This document shows positions 9,237 through 17,360 of a stretch of 64,000 nucleotides of DNA, one piece after another; the stretch's first letter is position 1, and every line of letters starts with the position of its first letter. The notes beneath the pieces were generated by a model, which searched no databases, was not told the DNA's origin, and was given only the letters and a program-made list of their open reading frames with translations. Where the stretch lies: the NCBI GenBank assembly GCA_963739615.1, contig CAVUBD010000022.1:62001-126000 (forward strand), given 5' to 3'. The stretch is from Palsa-504 sp963739615. GTDB lineage: Bacteria; Actinomycetota; Actinomycetes; Streptosporangiales; Streptosporangiaceae. Position numbers and translations under genes: made by a program.

Positions 9237-10483
9237 GCCCCGGGGCGCCTCTGGCCAGTCAGCTCAGCGCGGCCAGGCTGGCCCGGGCCGCGCTCACCTA
9301 TCTGGCCGAGCCGGGCGATCCCGCGCTCGGGGCCCTGCTGGCCATCTGCGAGCCGGATGAGATCCTGGCCGCGGCCAAGGCGGACATGCTGCCAGCCATC
9401 GGGCCTGGATGCGGCGACACCCCGGCCAGCCGGGCGGCGCTCGAACGCGCGCTCAGCCGCTGGCGCGTCCGCCTGCCCAGCCTGCCCGGCGACGCTGACA
9501 TCGCCGCCGCGTGCCGCGGTGAGATCAGGCTGGTCTGCCCGGGAGACCCCGAATGGCCCGGCGGCCTTGACCAGCTCGGCCAGGCCCGCCCGTACGCGCT
9601 ATGGCTGCGGGGAAGCGCCGACCTGCGCTCCAGCTGCCGGCGATCGGTGTCCATGGTGGGGTCACGTGCCGCGACCGGGTATGGCGCGCACGTGGCCGGC
9701 GAGATCGCCGCTGGCCTCGGCGAGAGAGGCTGGGCCGTGGTCTCGGGCGGAGCGTACGGCGTCGACGCCGCCGCGCACCGCGGCGCGCTGGCCACGCAGG
9801 GGATCACGATCGCGGTGCTGGCCTGCGGGGTCGACTACCCCTACCCCGCAGGCCACGCCGAACTGTTCGCGACGATCGCGGCGCACGGCCTGATAGTCAG
9901 CGAGTGGCCGCCGGGACGCCATCCCGCTCGCGTGAGGTTCCTGGTCCGTAACCGGGCGATCGCCGCACTGACCTGCGGCACCGTGATCGTGGAGGCGGGT
10001 GAGCGCAGCGGAGCGCTGAACACCGCGCGCCATGCGGCCGAGCTGGGCAAGCCGCTGATGGCCGTGCCAGGCCCGGTGACCTCGGCCCAGTCGGCCGGAT
10101 GCCACCGGATCATCATGGAGTGGGGCGCGAACTGTGTCACCAGTGCCGTCGACATCATCGACCTGCTCTCTCCGCTCGGCGAGCCAATCGGCGGGGCGAA
10201 TGCGCTGGATTCCGGCGACGGACCTGGTGCCCGCACGTCGCCGGGCCGCGGGGCGCCTGCCCGGCCCCCAGGACTCTCGCGCGATGACCTTGATGCCGAT
10301 AGCGCCCAGGTCCTCGACGCGTTTCCCGCCCGCGGCGGTGCCGGGACTTCAACGATCGCGGTCGAGGCCGGAGTGGATCTCGATACGCTGCTGCGCTGTC
10401 TCGGCGTCCTGGCCGGGTACGGCTTCATCGAGCGCTGCGACGGCGGCTGGCGCCTGCGCAGGCACTGTCCCGCGCAGCGCTAG
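9233..10483 (+). CDS. dprA: DNA-processing protein DprA/Smf
   Basis: Single-strand DNA-binding protein that loads RecA in transformation and recombination. The 416-residue product (GTG at 9233, overlapping the upstream stop) has an N-terminal helical domain, the Rossmann-like core with SMVGSRAATGYG, VSGGAYGVDAAAHRGAL and FLVRNRAIAALT, and a C-terminal winged-helix domain (about 340-410). An earlier GTG at 9215 is in frame, but the 4-base overlap favours 9233. Yra-ComM-DprA is a standard actinobacterial cluster. Confidence 0.93.
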   Translation: MSPGAPLASQLSAARLARAALTYLAEPGDPALGALLAICEPDEILAAAKADMLPAIGPGCGDTPASRAALERALSRWRVRLPSLPGDADIAAACRGEIRLVCPGDPEWPGGLDQLGQARPYALWLRGSADLRSSCRRSVSMVGSRAATGYGAHVAGEIAAGLGERGWAVVSGGAYGVDAAAHRGALATQGITIAVLACGVDYPYPAGHAELFATIAAHGLIVSEWPPGRHPARVRFLVRNRAIAALTCGTVIVEAGERSGALNTARHAAELGKPLMAVPGPVTSAQSAGCHRIIMEWGANCVTSAVDIIDLLSPLGEPIGGANALDSGDGPGARTSPGRGAPARPPGLSRDDLDADSAQVLDAFPARGGAGTSTIAVEAGVDLDTLLRCLGVLAGYGFIERCDGGWRLRRHCPAQR

Positions 10484-10510
10484 CAGCGCACCGGAACCCA
10501 GAACCCGGCC

Positions 10511-11209
10511 TTATGCGACCCTGGCCTCGGCGTCAGCCTCGAACTCGCCCTCAAGCTCAGCGTCGGCCTCAAGCTCAGCGTCGGCCTCAAGCTCAGCGTC
10601 GGCCTCAAGCTCAGCGTCGGCCTCAAGCTCAGTATCAGCCTCGGCCTCGTCGTCGAACTTGAGTTCCATCGTCTGCTGCCTGGCCAACTGCTCTAGGCCG
10701 TAGCGCTCGATATGATCCGGGTCGGTGAGGCTGATGGTCCGAATGCCCTGCCTGGCCAGCCGCTCGTTGATCTCGGTGAGGTGGTCACGGACAAGCTGCT
10801 TCTCGGTATCCGTGGTCTTGCCCTTGTGCGGCTTGCCCGCGTGCTCCAAGGTCGCGTAGTCGAGGCGGTCGCCGCGGGATGTGCCGTTGGCGGGGGTTCT
10901 CGAGCTGCGCCGGGCGGGCCGGGCCGCGACGAGCAGTTCGCTCATCGGGTTATCCGTGGCCAGCTTGTCGAAGACGTCAGCCTCGACGACGAGACGACGC
11001 GGCTCCATGTCGTCACGCAGGTAGACGTCCACGACCGCCACCCGCAGCGCGGCCTCCTCCATGGCCTCGGCTTCGTCGACGAGAGCCTCGATCTCGACCG
11101 GGCCGTCGCCGAGGTCGGGGTGCTCGTGGACCACGATGCGCGCCAGTGCGTCGTCATGCATGATGAGCTGGCCACTCAGGTCGCTGAACCGGACTGTCTT
11201 CTGACCCAT
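10511..11209 (-). CDS. Unrecognised protein with acidic tandem-repeat C-terminus
   Basis: 232-residue protein that I cannot assign. The N-terminal half (MGQKTVRFSDLSGQLI, then several beta-strand-like segments and VEADVFDKLATDNPMSELL) looks globular. The middle has a conserved-looking YATLEHAGKPHKGKTTDTEK motif followed by a helix LVRDHLTEINERLARQGI. The last 45 residues are repeats of ELEADA, coded by an 18-bp DNA repeat. No signal peptide or membrane segment is present. The ATG at 11209 has a GAGAGAGGG ribosome-binding site. It is divergent from the recombinase gene, with a short tandem-repeat array in its leader. Confidence 0.7.
   Translation of the reverse strand: MGQKTVRFSDLSGQLIMHDDALARIVVHEHPDLGDGPVEIEALVDEAEAMEEAALRVAVVDVYLRDDMEPRRLVVEADVFDKLATDNPMSELLVAARPARRSSRTPANGTSRGDRLDYATLEHAGKPHKGKTTDTEKQLVRDHLTEINERLARQGIRTISLTDPDHIERYGLEQLARQQTMELKFDDEAEADTELEADAELEADAELEADAELEADAELEGEFEADAEARVA
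10550..10639 (-). repeat. Five 18-bp coding tandem repeats (ELEADA)
   Basis: Five consecutive 18-bp units, CTCAAGCTCAGCGTCGGC on the plus strand; the first four are identical and the fifth is diverged. On the minus strand they encode a Glu/Asp/Ala-rich repeat at the end of the 232-residue protein. Near-identity of the units suggests recent expansion, so copy number may vary between strains. Confidence 0.95.
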
Positions 11210-11227
11210 GCTCGATCCCTCTCTCGT

Positions 11228-11275
11228 AACTTGACCCAGCCGCAACTTGCCCCAGCCGCAACTTGACCCAGCCGC
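11228..11275. repeat. Three 16-bp tandem repeats in a divergent intergenic region
   Basis: Three back-to-back copies of AACTTGACCCAGCCGC (the middle copy has C for A at position 7). They begin 18 bases upstream of the start of the leftward 232-residue gene and so lie in its leader or promoter. The rightward recombinase gene starts about 195 bases away. A regulatory role is possible; random slippage is the alternative. Confidence 0.85.
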
Positions 11276-11469
11276 TGGTGCAAGCGCTTCCGGCGGCCAC
11301 GCGGCGATGCCCGACTCTCGCGGCGACCGCACGAATCACCCTGCCGCATCGATTCCGCCATGTCAAACCTCAGTTCGATCGGCGTGTCGCGGTACGAAAT
11401 TACTCGCGATTGCCCTCCGCGCCGGCCTGTCCTGCGTTCACCGGCCCGTACGAGGTGCAGACTGGGCCC

Positions 11470-12456
11470 ATGAAGGACGCCGCCGAGCCAGCCGAGGCCG
11501 AAGGGCCGCTGCCGCCTCAGCTGGCCGCGGCCCTGGCCGCCTTCGAGCGTTATCTCCGGGCCGAGCGCTCGCTGTCACCGCACACCGTCCGCGCCTACGT
11601 CGGCGACGTCAGGGCACTGTTTGAGCACGCCCGCCGCAACGGGGTCGAGGCGCCGGACGGCCTGGACGTGGCGCAGCTGCGCAGCTGGCTGGCCCTCCAG
11701 CACTCCTCTGGCGCGGCGCGCACCACCCTGGCCAGGCGCGGCGCGGCGGCCAGGACCTTTACCGCCCTGGCGTACCGCCGCGGCTGGCTCGCCGCGGATC
11801 CGGGGCCGCGGCTCGGAACGCTGAAGACCCGCCGCGTTCTCCCGCACGTCCTGCGTCAGGACGAAATGGCGGCCGTGCTGACTGGCCTGGAAACGGCCGG
11901 ACGCCAAGCTGAGCCGATTACCGCAGGCCAGGCGGGGCAGGCCGAAGCGGCGGTGATCCTGCGGGACGCGGCCGTGCTCGAGCTGTTCTACGCGACCGGC
12001 ATCCGGGTCGGCGAACTGTGCGGACTGGATGCGGACAGCCTTGATTACGGACGCAGGACGGTCCGGGTCGCGGGCAAGGGCAATAGGGAACGTACCGTGC
12101 CGGTCGGCTTGCCCGCGCTGCGCGCAGTGACCCGCTGGCAGACCGCGGGCCGCCCGATCCTTGCCGCCGCGGCCAGCGGACCGGCCCTGTTCCTCGGCGT
12201 CCGCGGCCGCCGCCTAGACCCGCGCACCGCCCGCCGGATCGTGCACGAGCGCCTGCGCGAGACCGGAACGACCCGCGATGTCGGTCCGCACGGCATCCGC
12301 CACAGCACGGCGACCCACCTGCTCGAGGGCGGTGCCGACCTGCGCAGTGTCCAGGAGATTCTCGGCCACTCCTCGCCCGCGACCACCCAGATCTACACGC
12401 ACGTGTCGATCGAGCGGCTCAAGTCCAGCTACCGCCAGGCCCACCCCCGAGCCTAG
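11470..12456 (+). CDS. Tyrosine recombinase, XerC type
   Basis: 328-residue tyrosine recombinase that most likely resolves chromosome dimers. The N-terminal SAM-like DNA-binding domain (about 20-105) is followed by a catalytic domain with the complete set of residues: Arg179 in TGIRVGEL, Lys203 in GKGNRER, His274 and Arg277 in HGIRHS, His300 in LGHSS and the nucleophile Tyr309 in TQIYTHV. The frame is open further upstream, but ATG 11470 starts a family-typical protein. The position just before rpsB matches the usual actinobacterial xerC location. An integrase of a mobile element is less likely because no attachment site or element is seen. Confidence 0.9.
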   Translation: MKDAAEPAEAEGPLPPQLAAALAAFERYLRAERSLSPHTVRAYVGDVRALFEHARRNGVEAPDGLDVAQLRSWLALQHSSGAARTTLARRGAAARTFTALAYRRGWLAADPGPRLGTLKTRRVLPHVLRQDEMAAVLTGLETAGRQAEPITAGQAGQAEAAVILRDAAVLELFYATGIRVGELCGLDADSLDYGRRTVRVAGKGNRERTVPVGLPALRAVTRWQTAGRPILAAAASGPALFLGVRGRRLDPRTARRIVHERLRETGTTRDVGPHGIRHSTATHLLEGGADLRSVQEILGHSSPATTQIYTHVSIERLKSSYRQAHPRA

Positions 12457-12991
12457 GAACCGGCCCCACAGCGGCCATGCGCACTGACGAGGCGCACTCC
12501 CGCCGTTGCGCCCCAAGCCGGCGCACCATGCCCCCAAGCAGCCAAGCGCACCCTCACCTGGCGCCCGGTCCGGTCCCCCCGGCGCTTGTGGTCCGGCGCC
12601 GAACGGGCCGCCGAACGGGCCGCCGAACCGGCCAGCCCGCGAGCGAGCGCTGCCCGCGAGGAATGAAAACGGGCAGCAAACCCTTATCCGCCAAGGATGC
12701 AGCCTCCAGCGCGAGGCTATGTGCATGCGCGGACGGCGGTATCGTCCAGTATCCTTAGTGAAGGTCGCCGCAGCCTCGCCCAAACGGACTTGCGCTCGGC
12801 GGCCAAATCGCGTGCCCGCTTGCTCTCCGGGGCGACTAGATCGCTGACGTGACTAGATCGCTACCGGCGGGACGCGCCGCTCGGTCCGCCGGCCGCAAGG
12901 CCAGCCGCAGGCGCGTCATGTCGCGGGCACCAGGAACCAACCGAGCAGCGCCGTGCCCACAAACACGGCGCACGAAGAAGGGACCGGCCCC
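12457..12991. other. Gene-free region upstream of rpsB
   Basis: No convincing gene in 535 bases. It holds a small direct repeat CGAACGGGCCGC (about 12606-12640, three diverging copies), and two copies of GACTAGATCGCT at 12834-12845 and 12851-12862. It presumably contains the promoter and leader of the rpsB-tsf operon. In many actinobacteria a peptidase gene lies here; none is present. Confidence 0.5.
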
Positions 12992-14158
12992 ATGGCTCAG
13001 GTCGTCAGCATGAAGCAGCTCCTGGAGAGCGGTGTCCATTTCGGTCACCAGACCAGGCGCTGGAATCCGAAGATGAAGCGCTACATCTTCACCGAGCGCA
13101 ACGGCATTTACATCATCGACCTCCAGCAGTCGCTCGCCTACATCGACCGCGCGTATGAGTTCATCAAGGAGACCGTCGCGCACGGCGGGACCATCCTGTA
13201 CGTCGGCACGAAGAAGCAGGCCCAGGAGGCGATCGCCGAGCAGGCGCGCCGGGTGGGGATGCCGTACGTGAACCAGCGCTGGCTGGGCGGCATGCTGACC
13301 AACTTCTCCACCGTGTACAAGCGGCTGCAGCGGCTCAAGGAGCTTGAGGAGATCGACTTCGGCGACGTAGCCGCGTCCGGGATGACCAAGAAGGAGCTCC
13401 TGCAGCTGCGCCGCGAGCACGACAAGCTCGACAAGACGCTGGGCGGGATCAGGGACATGGCCCGGGTGCCGAGCGCGATCTGGGTGGTGGACACCAAGAA
13501 AGAGCACATCGCCATCAACGAGGCCCGCAAGCTGGGCATCCCGGTCGTCGCGATCCTCGATACCAACTGCGACCCGGACGAGGTCAACTTCCCGATCCCG
13601 GGTAACGACGACGCGATCCGCAGTGTCGCGCTGCTGACCAGGGTGGTCGCCGACGCGGTGGCGGAAGGCCTGATCGCCAGGGCCGGCGCGGCCGGCGGCG
13701 ACGAGAAGCCCGCGGGCAGCCAGCCCGGTGCCGCGGAACCGCTGGCCGAGTGGGAGCGGGAGCTGCTGGTGGGTTCGACGGCCGGCGCCCCCGCGGACGT
13801 AGTGCGCCCCGCTGACACGCCGATCGTGGCCGCGGCCGAGGCCGAAGGTGCCGCCGACCGCGAGATCAATGCTGAGTCCGCGATTACCAGCGACGCGGCC
13901 GACGCGGCCGACGAAGCCGACGACCTGGCGGGCCTCGCCGACGAGGCCGCCAGCCCCGTCACGGCTGCGGCCCCCGTCGCGGCTGCGGCCCCCGTCGCGG
14001 CCGCGGCCCCCGTCACGGCCGCGGCCCCCGTCACGGCCGCGGCCCCCGAGGCAGCGGCGGCCCCCGAGGCAGCGGCGACCCCCGAGGCAGCGGCGACCCC
14101 CGGGGTAACGGCCAGCACGGACGAGGCGGCCGCGGGTACCGACGAAGTATCTGAGTGA
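12992..14158 (+). CDS. rpsB: 30S ribosomal protein S2 with long Ala/Pro/Val tail
   Basis: Small-subunit ribosomal protein S2. Residues 1 to about 235 are a normal S2 (MKQLLESGVHFGHQTRRWNPKM, then RWLGGMLTNFSTV and DTNCDPDEVNFPIPGNDDAIRS). The remaining ~150 residues are a low-complexity, acidic then Ala/Pro/Val-rich extension containing repeats of the AAAPV type (DNA repeats about 13970-14095). Total length is 388, against about 240-300 in the family. The ATG at 12992 was chosen over an upstream in-frame ATG because it starts at the conserved MAQVVSM. It is followed by tsf, the universal arrangement. Confidence 0.96.
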   Translation: MAQVVSMKQLLESGVHFGHQTRRWNPKMKRYIFTERNGIYIIDLQQSLAYIDRAYEFIKETVAHGGTILYVGTKKQAQEAIAEQARRVGMPYVNQRWLGGMLTNFSTVYKRLQRLKELEEIDFGDVAASGMTKKELLQLRREHDKLDKTLGGIRDMARVPSAIWVVDTKKEHIAINEARKLGIPVVAILDTNCDPDEVNFPIPGNDDAIRSVALLTRVVADAVAEGLIARAGAAGGDEKPAGSQPGAAEPLAEWERELLVGSTAGAPADVVRPADTPIVAAAEAEGAADREINAESAITSDAADAADEADDLAGLADEAASPVTAAAPVAAAAPVAAAAPVTAAAPVTAAAPEAAAAPEAAATPEAAATPGVTASTDEAAAGTDEVSE

Positions 14159-14169
14159 GAGACGAGGAC

Positions 14170-15006
14170 ATGGCGAATTTCTCCGCCGCTGATGTGAAGC
14201 GGCTTCGCGAGCAGACCGGCGCCGGCATGATGGACTGCAAGAATGCACTCGAGGAGGCCAGCGGTGACCTGGAGGCCGCGGTCGAGGTGCTCCGCCTCAA
14301 GGGCGCCAAGGACGTGAACAAGCGGGCCACCCGCACCGCGGCCAACGGCCTGGTGGCGGCCGAGCTCGACGGCACCCAGGCCGGCGTACTGGTCGAGCTG
14401 AACTGCGAGACCGACTTCGTGGCCAAGACGGACCAGTTCCAGCAGCTGGCCGCCGAGATCGCGGGCACCGCCATCAAGACCAGGGCCGCCGACCGGCTGG
14501 CGCTGCAGGCCGCCGAGGCCAAGCCGGGCATCACCGTCCAGCAGCTCATCGAGAAGGCAGGCGCGAGCCTGAAGGAGAAGCTGGAACTCGGCCGGTTCGC
14601 CCGCTTCGAGGGCGGCTACGTGGCCAGTTACCTGCACCGCAGCGACGCGGCCCTGCCGCCGACCCTCGGCGTTCTCGTCCAGCTCGACCAGGAAAACAAG
14701 GAGGTCGGCACGGACCTGGCCCAGCAGGTCGCCGCGATGAGGCCGCTGTACACCACCCGCGAGGACGTCCCCGCCGACGTGGTGGAGAAGGAGCGCAGGA
14801 TCGCGGAGCAGATCACCCGCGACGAGGGCAAGCCGGAGCAGGCCATCGGCAAGATCGTGGACGGCAGGCTGAACGCCTACTTCAAGGATGTCGTGCTCAC
14901 CGAGCAGGCGTTCGTGAAGGACCCGAAGGCCACGATCAAGCAGGTCCTCGGGCACAGCGGTGTCACCGTCAAGGGCTTCGCCAGGTTCCAGGTCGGCCAG
15001 GCCTGA
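14170..15006 (+). CDS. tsf: Translation elongation factor Ts
   Basis: Nucleotide-exchange factor for EF-Tu, 278 residues. It opens with the UBA-like domain (FSAADVKRLREQTGAGMMDCKNALEE) and the signature ELNCETDFVAKTDQF, followed by the dimerisation core. Start ATG 14170 has a GAGAGACGAGG site; an ATG five codons earlier is unlikely. It lies 11 bases after rpsB and upstream of pyrH. Confidence 0.97.
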   Translation: MANFSAADVKRLREQTGAGMMDCKNALEEASGDLEAAVEVLRLKGAKDVNKRATRTAANGLVAAELDGTQAGVLVELNCETDFVAKTDQFQQLAAEIAGTAIKTRAADRLALQAAEAKPGITVQQLIEKAGASLKEKLELGRFARFEGGYVASYLHRSDAALPPTLGVLVQLDQENKEVGTDLAQQVAAMRPLYTTREDVPADVVEKERRIAEQITRDEGKPEQAIGKIVDGRLNAYFKDVVLTEQAFVKDPKATIKQVLGHSGVTVKGFARFQVGQA

Positions 15007-15032
15007 GGCCCGGCCCTGATGGCGGAGGCCTG

Positions 15033-15866
15033 ATGCCGGAACCCGGACTCGCGGGGGTGCTCCATCCGAGCTGGCGCCGGGTGGTGCTGAAGCTGTCCGG
15101 CGGGCTGTTCGCGGGGGATGAGCCCCTGGGCATCTCGCCGGACGTGGTGGCCCACCTGGCGGCGGAGATCATCGCCGCGGTGAAGGACGGAGTGCAGGTC
15201 GCCGCCGTGGTCGGCGGCGGCAACATGTTTCGCGGCGCGGCCCTGGCCGAACGGGGCATCGACCGGGCCCGCGCCGACTACATGGGCATGCTCAGCACGG
15301 TGATCAACTGCCTGGCCCTGCAGGACGTGCTGGAGAAGCTCGGCGTCGAGACCCGGGTGCAGACCGCCATCACGATGGGGCAGGTCGCAGAGCCCTATAT
15401 CCCGCGCCGGGCCATCCGGCACCTGGAAAAGGGCCGGGTGGTGATCTTCGGGGCCGGGCTCGGCGCGCCGTTTTTCTCGACCGACACCGCCGCCGCGCAG
15501 CGGGCCCTGGAGATCGGCGCCGACGCGATCCTCAAGGGCACCAAGGTCGACGGCGTGTACGACGCGGACCCGAACACCACGCCCGACGCCATGCGCTTCG
15601 AGCGGCTGGACTACGGCGAGTTCCTCAGCCGCGAGCTGAAGGTGATGGACGCCACGGCGGTGAGCCTGTGCCGGGACAACGGGCTGCCGATCGTGGTCTT
15701 CGCCCTGATGCGGCCGGGGAACGTCGTCCGCGCCATCCGCGGCGAGAAGGTCGGCACCCTGATCTGCCGCCACGACCCGCACGACAGCCACGACACGCAA
15801 GACACGCGCGAACTCGAGGACAGCCAGGAGCGCAAGGGCGGCGGATCAAGCCCACCGGACAGCTAA
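15033..15866 (+). CDS. pyrH: UMP kinase
   Basis: Hexameric bacterial UMP kinase, which makes UDP from UMP. The 277-residue product shows the P-loop-like VVLKLSGG, GGGNMFRG, MGMLSTVINCLALQ and GAPFFSTDTAA segments, and LKGTKVDGVYDADP for the nucleotide site. The common LKLSGE motif reads LKLSGG here, an uncommon substitution. The last ~30 residues are a His/Asp/Ser-rich tail not usual for the family. It belongs to the rpsB-tsf-pyrH-frr-cdsA run. Confidence 0.95.
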   Translation: MPEPGLAGVLHPSWRRVVLKLSGGLFAGDEPLGISPDVVAHLAAEIIAAVKDGVQVAAVVGGGNMFRGAALAERGIDRARADYMGMLSTVINCLALQDVLEKLGVETRVQTAITMGQVAEPYIPRRAIRHLEKGRVVIFGAGLGAPFFSTDTAAAQRALEIGADAILKGTKVDGVYDADPNTTPDAMRFERLDYGEFLSRELKVMDATAVSLCRDNGLPIVVFALMRPGNVVRAIRGEKVGTLICRHDPHDSHDTQDTRELEDSQERKGGGSSPPDS

Positions 15867-15903
15867 GCTCGCTTAAGCATGGCGAGCACAACGGAGCCGA
15901 ACA

Positions 15904-16461
15904 ATGATCGATGACACGCTCCTCGAAGCCGAGGAGAAGATGGATAAGGCGGTCTCGGTCGCCCGGGAAGACTTCAGCATCATCCGGACCGGCCGCGCGC
16001 ACCCGAGCATGTTCAACAAGATCACGGTCGACTACTACGGCACGCAGACCCCGGTGAACCAGCTGGCCTCGTTCCATGTCCCCGAGCCGCGGATGGTGGT
16101 CATCCAGCCGTTCGACAAGAGCTCGCTGGCGGCCATCGAACGGGCCATCAGGAACAGCGACCTGGGCGTCAACCCGAACAACGACGGCGCCATCATCAGG
16201 ATTGTGCTACCCGAGCTGACCGAGGAGCGCAGGCGCGAGTACATCAAGACCGCCCGGCATAAGGCCGAGGACGGCCGCGTCGCGATCAGGAACATCAGGC
16301 GTCACGCCAAGGACACCCTGAACAAGATGATCAAGACCGGGGACGCTCCCGAGGATGACGTGCACCGGGCCGAGCGTGAGCTCGACGACCTTACCCACAC
16401 CTACGAGGCGCAGGTAGACGAGCTGCTCAAGCACAAGGAAGCCGAGCTCCTCGAGGTCTAG
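15904..16461 (+). CDS. frr: Ribosome recycling factor
   Basis: 185-residue ribosome recycling factor, which splits post-termination ribosomes with EF-G. Typical landmarks are REDFSIIRTGRAHPSMFNKI, YYGTQTPVNQLASFHVPEPR and RRHAKDTLNKM. The length is exactly that of the family. The stop TAG is immediately followed by the TTG start of cdsA. Confidence 0.97.
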   Translation: MIDDTLLEAEEKMDKAVSVAREDFSIIRTGRAHPSMFNKITVDYYGTQTPVNQLASFHVPEPRMVVIQPFDKSSLAAIERAIRNSDLGVNPNNDGAIIRIVLPELTEERRREYIKTARHKAEDGRVAIRNIRRHAKDTLNKMIKTGDAPEDDVHRAERELDDLTHTYEAQVDELLKHKEAELLEV

Positions 16462-17322
16462 TTGGACACCGATCCGGCTGTACCTCCCCTCACCCGCCCG
16501 GTCGGCCGCGCCGGGCGCAACCTCCCCGCCGCCATCGGCGTCGGCGCGGCCCTCGGCGGCGTGGCCATCCTCACGCTGCTGACCGTCAAGGCGACGTTCC
16601 TGCTTTACCTGGCCCTCGCCCTTGGCATCGCCCTGGCCGAACTGGCCGGGGCGCTCGCCAAGCGCGACATCAAGATCCCGGTGATCCCGATCGCGGCCGG
16701 CGGCGTAGCCATCGGCACCTGCATGTACTGGCTGAGCGTCCAGGCCGCGCTCGCCGCGCTGGCGCTGACCGTGATCGTCATCTTCGCCTGGCGCCTGCCC
16801 GGCGGTGCCTCCGGCTACGTCAAGGACGTGACGGCCGGCGTCTTCGCCGCGATCTACCTGCCGTTCCTGGCCTCGTTCGTGGTCGCCATGCTGGTGCCCG
16901 CCGACGGCCCCCGCCGGGTGCTGACGTTCGTCATCCTGACCGTCTGCAGCGATATCGGCGGTTACGCCGCCGGGGTCACGCTCGGCCGCGCAGGCCGCCA
17001 TCTGATGGCCCCCGCCATCAGCCCGAAGAAGACCTGGGAAGGCTTCGCGGGCTCGGTCCTTGCCTGCCTGGCCGGCGGGGCGCTATGCCTGCGCTTCCTG
17101 CTGCACGGCCACGTCTGGGCCGGACTGCTCACGGGGGCGGCGGTGGTGCTCGCGGCCATCCTCGGTGACCTGGTCGAGTCCATGATCAAGCGGGATCTCG
17201 ACATCAAGGACATGGGCACGCTGCTTCCCGGTCACGGCGGGATCCTGGAACGGCTCGATTCACTCCTGGTCGTCGCGCCCGTGGCGTGGCTTCTTCTCTA
17301 CCTGTTTATCCCCGTGCATTAG
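16462..17322 (+). CDS. cdsA: Phosphatidate cytidylyltransferase
   Basis: Integral membrane enzyme that makes CDP-diacylglycerol from phosphatidic acid and CTP. The 286-residue product has about eight hydrophobic segments and the C-terminal signature spanning GDLVESMIKRDLDIKDMG and PGHGGILERLDSLL, where the usual D-R becomes E-R. The TTG start directly abuts the frr stop, implying coupled translation. The N-terminus is short and Pro/Thr-rich. Confidence 0.94.
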   Translation: MDTDPAVPPLTRPVGRAGRNLPAAIGVGAALGGVAILTLLTVKATFLLYLALALGIALAELAGALAKRDIKIPVIPIAAGGVAIGTCMYWLSVQAALAALALTVIVIFAWRLPGGASGYVKDVTAGVFAAIYLPFLASFVVAMLVPADGPRRVLTFVILTVCSDIGGYAAGVTLGRAGRHLMAPAISPKKTWEGFAGSVLACLAGGALCLRFLLHGHVWAGLLTGAAVVLAAILGDLVESMIKRDLDIKDMGTLLPGHGGILERLDSLLVVAPVAWLLLYLFIPVH

Positions 17323-17360
17323 CTTTACCTGTCCCGCTCCGAGCCAGCAGGAGCCGCCCT

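Noticed and set aside
12836..14248. Long leftward frames opposite rpsB and tsf
   Set aside because: They are shadows of highly conserved ribosomal genes; sequence is Arg/Gly/His-rich with no family resemblance.
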